NCBI GenBank assembly: GCA_947389015.1
Contig: CANDVA010000002.1
Location: 149,511 to 213,510, forward strand
DNA length: 64,000 nucleotides
Reading direction: 5' to 3'
Origin: an uncultured Clostridia bacterium
Lineage (GTDB): Bacteria > Bacillota > Clostridia > Oscillospirales > Ruminococcaceae
Numbering within the stretch: position 1 is the first letter of the stretch; every line of letters starts with the position of its first letter. The notes below the pieces were generated by a model. The model ran no database searches, had not been told where the DNA came from, and saw only the letters and a program-made list of their open reading frames with translations. Position numbers and translations under genes: made by a program. Below, one piece after another: positions 59,922 to 64,000 of this stretch.

Positions 59922-62243
59922 GTGGGTAAAGCAAAGAGTTCTATAAAAGGAAAAATTCTTATTGTCAGCCTGCTGCTTATGCTGGGGCTGGTAATCAACG
60001 TTACTGTCGGTATAATAGTTCAGTATGTTCAGACCGAAAAGAACGTCGGATCAATGCTCGGCGAAAGTTTGGACAGCAGTGTTACTCTTGTTGAAAGCGG
60101 GCTTAATAATATTACCATTCTGGTAATGGATCACGCGAACGATTACGAGTTCTGGAACGGTACCGCGGAGGAAAAAGCTGCTCACGCGCAGATGATCGCG
60201 TCGTATGACGATAATGTAAACAACTTGATTTTTATGGACAGCGACGGTACATTCCACAACGGCGAGATACCGCAGAGCATTATCTCGGCGTTGAACACCT
60301 CGCAGGTCGCTATGACTACTCCCGCGGACGCGAATTCCATGTTCTATCTCGGCGTTAAGAGGTCGGATGGCGGTATCCTCTGCTCGGAGATGAAGGCGAG
60401 CAAGCTCGGAACCATTCTCAGCGGAAGCGCGTGCGATACGTTCATTCTGAAAGGCGACGGTACGGTAATTGCTTCCGAGGTAAAGAACAATACACCCGTG
60501 ACGAATTATTCGCAATACGTGCAGAAGTCCGGCGAACGCGCGGTCTACGTTACTCCGCAGGGCGAGTGGGGAAGTCTCCATTGCTTTGCTTCGTCGGCTA
60601 TTGACGGCACGGACGGCTGGACGGTACTTATAAGCGCGAAGTCGGGCGATTACTATAACAGCATAGTTACCGCATTTTCCGTAAATATGGTTGTTATCAT
60701 TATAATGATACTCCTGATTGTCTTGGTGAACGTCTTTATCGGAAGAAGCGTTATAAAGCCGCTGGAGACGGTTCGCGCGAAGATAGCGGAAATGTCTGAA
60801 GGTCATCTTTCGGGCAGCAGTATCCATATCCGCTCTAACGACGAGCTGGGCGAGCTTGCGGCAGCTGTCAACGAAATGGCGGAATACAATAACAATATTA
60901 TCAGTGATATCCACTACTACGCTGAGGAGATTGCCAAAGAAAATCTTTGCGTAAAGCCCCGGGCGCAGTATGTGGGAGATTATATCCCCGTGAAAAAATC
61001 TCTCGAGAGTATTGTGGAATCCATGCGCGGGGTCGTTGAGAACGTTGAGAGCGCAGGCAGAGAGGTAAGCACCAGTTCCGCGCAGATGTCGGCTAACTCC
61101 GCGGTGCTGTCTCAGGCGGCTGCCGAAGAGGCGGATACCGTCTCGCAATTAAACGAGAGCCTGCACAGCGTTCACGATCAGATCAACAACAGCGCAGAAA
61201 AGGCGGCTCAGGCGCGCAGTATGACCGAGGAGACCGTTGCCTCCATGAACGAGGGCAGCGAGAAGATGTCGAGAATGCTTGACGCAATGCGCGAGATCAA
61301 CACCACCTCCTCTCAGATAGCGAATATTATAAAGACCATTCAGGATATTTCGTTCCAGACGAATATTCTTTCTCTCAACGCGTCTATTGAGGCGGCGAGA
61401 GCGGGCGCGGCAGGCAAGGGTTTCGCGGTAGTCGCGGGTGAGGTAGGAAATCTCGCGAACAAGACCGCACAGGCTGCAAAATCCACCACAGGACTTATCG
61501 AGACCTCGCTGAAAGCAGTTGAGCACGGTACAGTCATCGCGAACGAGACCGCTGAAATGCTCGGTTTGATCGTCAGCAAGGCGGGCGAATCCGCAACGGT
61601 TGTTGAGGAGATCGCCGACGCGTCCACCAAACAGGCGGAATCTGTTAAGCAGGTGCTCGAGGGTATGAACAGCATCTCCTCGGCGGTTAACCAGATAAGC
61701 GTTTCCGCAAGAGAATGCGCGGACTCCTCCGAATTGCTTGCTACGCAGTCCGCTATGCTGCATGAAACCGTTGACAAGTTTGTTCTCGACAACAAATCCT
61801 CGTCCAAGGCTCCCGCGCCCGTTAAAACAATAAGTGCGCCCAAGCCCGCAAGCGTTCCCGCCTCGACTCCCAAGCCCGTTCAAAGCGTTTCCAAGCCTGC
61901 AACGAGCGCACCTAAGTCTACTGCAAAAAAGACTATCAGCTTGCCCGACGACGAGCCCGTAAAGGCAACGGCTCCCGCACCCAAGCCCGCGGCGAGCAAA
62001 TCTAAGACCGTTGCGCCCAAAAAGACAATTAGTCTGCCCGATGACAAGCCCGCGGCTTCTAAGCCGGCACCCAAGGCAGCCACGAAGCCTGTTTCCGCTC
62101 CTGCGGCAAGACCCGCGTCGAAGCCTGTTATCAAGCTTGATGACGATGAGGGCGCGGCATACGCGCCGACAGGAAACGTAATCAACAAGGCGACTATGCA
62201 GCCCGTAAAGCGCACTATCCGTATGGATAACGATAAATATTAA
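59922..62243 (+). CDS. Methyl-accepting chemotaxis protein with repetitive C-terminal tail
   Basis: A 773-residue receptor. Helix 1 (about 12-38), an extracellular CHASE4-like sensory domain (about 45-245, with [10 protein letters not shown]), helix 2 (about 250-275), HAMP (about 278-330) and a signalling domain with the hairpin tip [20 protein letters not shown]. After about residue 620 comes a Pro/Ala/Lys/Ser-rich tail with short repeats KKTISLPDD (twice), KPVIKLDDD and KRTIRMDND. The start is a GTG at 59922 spaced well from AGAGG; a TTG at 59913 is too close. Confidence 0.92.
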   Translation: MGKAKSSIKGKILIVSLLLMLGLVINVTVGIIVQYVQTEKNVGSMLGESLDSSVTLVESGLNNITILVMDHANDYEFWNGTAEEKAAHAQMIASYDDNVNNLIFMDSDGTFHNGEIPQSIISALNTSQVAMTTPADANSMFYLGVKRSDGGILCSEMKASKLGTILSGSACDTFILKGDGTVIASEVKNNTPVTNYSQYVQKSGERAVYVTPQGEWGSLHCFASSAIDGTDGWTVLISAKSGDYYNSIVTAFSVNMVVIIIMILLIVLVNVFIGRSVIKPLETVRAKIAEMSEGHLSGSSIHIRSNDELGELAAAVNEMAEYNNNIISDIHYYAEEIAKENLCVKPRAQYVGDYIPVKKSLESIVESMRGVVENVESAGREVSTSSAQMSANSAVLSQAAAEEADTVSQLNESLHSVHDQINNSAEKAAQARSMTEETVASMNEGSEKMSRMLDAMREINTTSSQIANIIKTIQDISFQTNILSLNASIEAARAGAAGKGFAVVAGEVGNLANKTAQAAKSTTGLIETSLKAVEHGTVIANETAEMLGLIVSKAGESATVVEEIADASTKQAESVKQVLEGMNSISSAVNQISVSARECADSSELLATQSAMLHETVDKFVLDNKSSSKAPAPVKTISAPKPASVPASTPKPVQSVSKPATSAPKSTAKKTISLPDDEPVKATAPAPKPAASKSKTVAPKKTISLPDDKPAASKPAPKAATKPVSAPAARPASKPVIKLDDDEGAAYAPTGNVINKATMQPVKRTIRMDNDKY

Positions 62244-62249
62244 AATATT

Positions 62250-62279
62250 CCCGCTGTCGGCGACGGCAGCGGGATTTTT
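62250..62279 (+). terminator. Terminator of the chemoreceptor gene
   Basis: CCCGCTGTCG...CGGCAGCGGG followed by ATTTTTG. Confidence 0.85.
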
Positions 62280-62308
62280 GCAAATAATAATATTTCAGGA
62301 GGAAAACT

Positions 62309-63343
62309 ATGAGCGTTGAATGTAAAGAATTCGGTTATTGGCAAGGCTACCGCTGCCATTTGATAACCTTGAAAAACAAGAACGGCTTTAGCGCGTCGTT
62401 TACCGATTTCGGTGCGGCTATACAGTCGCTGTACGTCCCCGACAGGGACGGCAAAGCCGCGGACGTGGTTCTGGGCTATGATACGCTGGAGGAATACGTC
62501 AAGGGCGGTTCTACTCACGGCGCGACGGTCGGACGTTACGCAAACAGGATTGGCGGCGCGAAATTCACACTGAACGGCACGGAATACAAGCTTACCGTGA
62601 ATGATAACGGAAACTCCCTGCACGGCGGCAAGTTCGGCTACAACAAGCGACTGTGGACTATCGACAGCACAAACGACGGCGACGAGCCCTCGGTGACGTT
62701 TGGGCTGACAAGTCCCGACGGCGAGGAGCATTTCCCGGGCACCGTAAAGATCAAGGTTTGCTTCACGCTGCTGAAAAACGGATTGAGCATTTGCTACAGC
62801 GCGGTCTCCGACAAGGACACGATATTCAACCTTACCAATCACTCGTATTTCAACCTTAAGGGCGAGGGAAGCGGCGATATCAAGGATCATATCGTACAGA
62901 TAAACGCGCCTAAATACACTCCCGTTGACAATGTGCTTATACCCACGGGCGTTATGGCGTATGTTACGGGTACGACGTTCGACTTCCAAAGCCCCAAGCG
63001 CATAGGCGAGGATATGGATAACGGCCGTCTCCCCGACGGATACGATCACAATTTCGTGCTCGGTGATGACAAGAAGATGCGCACCGCCGCAGTAGTAAGC
63101 GAGCCGTCCACCGGTCGTGTGATGACCGTCTGCACCGACAAGCCCGCTATCCAGTTTTATATTGGAATAGGTTTGAACGGTGAAAGCGGCAAGAGCGGTC
63201 ACAAGTACGACAAGTATGCGGGACTGTGTCTTGAAAGTCAGTTCTGCCCCGATTCGCCGAATAAGCCGCAGTTCGGAAACTGCGTGCTCAAGGCGGGCGA
63301 GGAATACCGATACACCACATCCTATACATTCTCTGCCGAATAA
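62309..63343 (+). CDS. galM: Aldose 1-epimerase
   Basis: A 344-residue mutarotase that interconverts alpha and beta anomers of galactose/glucose. Catalytic His residues in GNSLHGG and NLTNHSYFNL and the Glu in LCLESQFCPDSPN are present. AGGAGG precedes the ATG, and terminators flank the gene, so it is transcribed alone. Confidence 0.95.
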   Translation: MSVECKEFGYWQGYRCHLITLKNKNGFSASFTDFGAAIQSLYVPDRDGKAADVVLGYDTLEEYVKGGSTHGATVGRYANRIGGAKFTLNGTEYKLTVNDNGNSLHGGKFGYNKRLWTIDSTNDGDEPSVTFGLTSPDGEEHFPGTVKIKVCFTLLKNGLSICYSAVSDKDTIFNLTNHSYFNLKGEGSGDIKDHIVQINAPKYTPVDNVLIPTGVMAYVTGTTFDFQSPKRIGEDMDNGRLPDGYDHNFVLGDDKKMRTAAVVSEPSTGRVMTVCTDKPAIQFYIGIGLNGESGKSGHKYDKYAGLCLESQFCPDSPNKPQFGNCVLKAGEEYRYTTSYTFSAE

Positions 63344-63351
63344 ACAGTATT

Positions 63352-63379
63352 GCGCTCCTTTAATTGGGGCGCTTTTTTT
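63352..63379 (+). terminator. Terminator of galM
   Basis: GCGCTCC and GGGGCGC around seven bases, followed by TTTTTTT. Confidence 0.85.
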
Positions 63380-63389
63380 CGGTTTTCCC

Positions 63390-63418
63390 TTGACAAATCA
63401 TCGCGGTTATATTATACT
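63390..63418 (+). promoter_or_regulatory. Promoter of the beta-mannosidase gene
   Basis: -35 TTGACA (63390-63395), 17-base spacer, -10 TATACT (63413-63418). Confidence 0.75.
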
Positions 63419-63447
63419 ATAAGAAATTTATTATTTCGGAGGATATT

Positions 63448-63945
63448 ATGAAACAGTCATTAAACGGAAAATGGCGTCTTTTCAATTCAAAATATGACAT
63501 TACAGCGTCTGTTCCCGGGTCGCTGTGTGATTTGCTGCTGGAGCAGGGACTTATTGACGATCCGTATTACCGCAATAACGAATACAAAACGCTCCCGCTG
63601 TTCGACGAGGGCTGCACATACGAATGCACTTTCGACCTTGACGGAGAACTGAGCGGCGCGGACAAGGTGCTGCTGCGGTTTTACGGTATCGACACGCTGT
63701 CCGAGGTCACGCTCAACGGCTCGCCGATACTTACGACCGACAATATGCACCGCGAGTACACCTGCGATATCACGGAGCTTATGCGCGCGGAGGGCAATAC
63801 GCTCACCGTGAAGATCGCTTCGCCGACCGTGTACATAACCGATAAGAATGCGGAAACCCCTATCTGGGGCGTAGCGTCAACGATGGCGGGCTATCCGCAT
63901 ATCCGTAAGGCGCATTATATGTATGGCTGGGATTGGGGAATTTAA
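63448..63945 (+). pseudogene. Beta-mannosidase (GH2), broken after 165 residues
   Basis: The N-terminal sugar-binding domain of a GH2 beta-mannosidase: MKQSLNGKWRLFNSKYDI, LRFYGIDTLSEVTLNG, and KAHYMYGWDWGI. Intact family members run to 800 or more residues and continue after GWDWG with QLPD-like sequence, but here a stop comes immediately and the last 55 bases bear no resemblance. The gene was interrupted by an insertion or rearrangement, or the break is an assembly end. GGAGGATATT precedes the ATG and the promoter is intact. Confidence 0.8.
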
Positions 63946-64000
63946 CATATTTAAGGATACCAAGATGAACTCGCATTATAACAGCATTGCTTAATAACAA

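Noticed and set aside
1..64000. CRISPR arrays, rRNA and tRNA genes
   Set aside because: No regularly spaced direct repeats, no rRNA-like sequence and no cloverleaf with GTTC-type T loop was seen by eye; a tRNA scan would settle this.

Overview
The window looks like chromosomal DNA of an anaerobic gut-type member of the Clostridia, most likely of the Ruminococcaceae/Oscillospiraceae kind. The signs are a trimeric [FeFe] hydrogenase, strong A/T-rich sigma-A promoters, AGGAGG ribosome binding sites, a Firmicutes-type L27 with a cleavable leader beside its protease Prp, and Mini-RNase III. No rRNA or tRNA gene and no CRISPR array was seen.

Left part (1-25.1 kb), mostly housekeeping: trpB (5' end cut by the window) and trpA; a short hypothetical gene and a YcxB-like membrane protein; the hydrogenase operon hydC-hydB-hydA behind a Rex-like operator; three small genes (a 40-aa hydrophobic peptide, an XRE regulator, a 47-aa acidic peptide); a 6S-like small RNA candidate; yebC; the operon rplU-prp-rpmA-obg-hypothetical-mrnC-YitT; an orphan structured sRNA; two inverted copies of a hairpin-rich dispersed repeat (14.5 and 19.7 kb); two M16 peptidases, lgt, folD; mazF; dgt, an OmpR-type regulator, an alpha/beta hydrolase, and a FAD-Rieske oxidoreductase.

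Centre (25.2-48.8 kb), the most striking part: 23 closely packed, mostly overlapping minus-strand genes form a contractile injection system of the extracellular (eCIS, Afp/PVC-like) lineage. In order of transcription it holds an AAA+ ATPase, a DUF4157 protein, a DUF4255 cap protein, sheath, tube, assembly proteins, a second tube protein, an unrecognised internally repeated protein, a LysM adaptor, hub, gpV spike, gp25, two baseplate-J proteins, a gpI-like tail protein, three proteins with membrane segments, a PAAR-like (DUF4280) tip and a candidate cargo protein. No capsid, terminase or long tape-measure gene is present.

Directly upstream of that operon (48,831-49,029) two 28-bp sites in inverted orientation enclose a consensus promoter. 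The right-hand site overlaps the end of a tyrosine recombinase gene. This is the architecture of an invertible promoter (inverton). In the orientation given here the promoter points away from the injection-system operon, so the system is probably OFF; inversion would aim it at the AAA+ ATPase gene. The proposal is that the whole weapon is phase variable.

Right part (49.9-64 kb): a graveyard of gene fragments (NRPS adenylation domain, GNAT, radical SAM, integrase), a heterodimeric ABC exporter, a BceS-like histidine kinase coupled to cca, an EF-G paralogue with a degenerate G domain, a chemoreceptor with a repetitive Ala/Pro/Lys tail, galM, and a beta-mannosidase gene broken off just before the window end.
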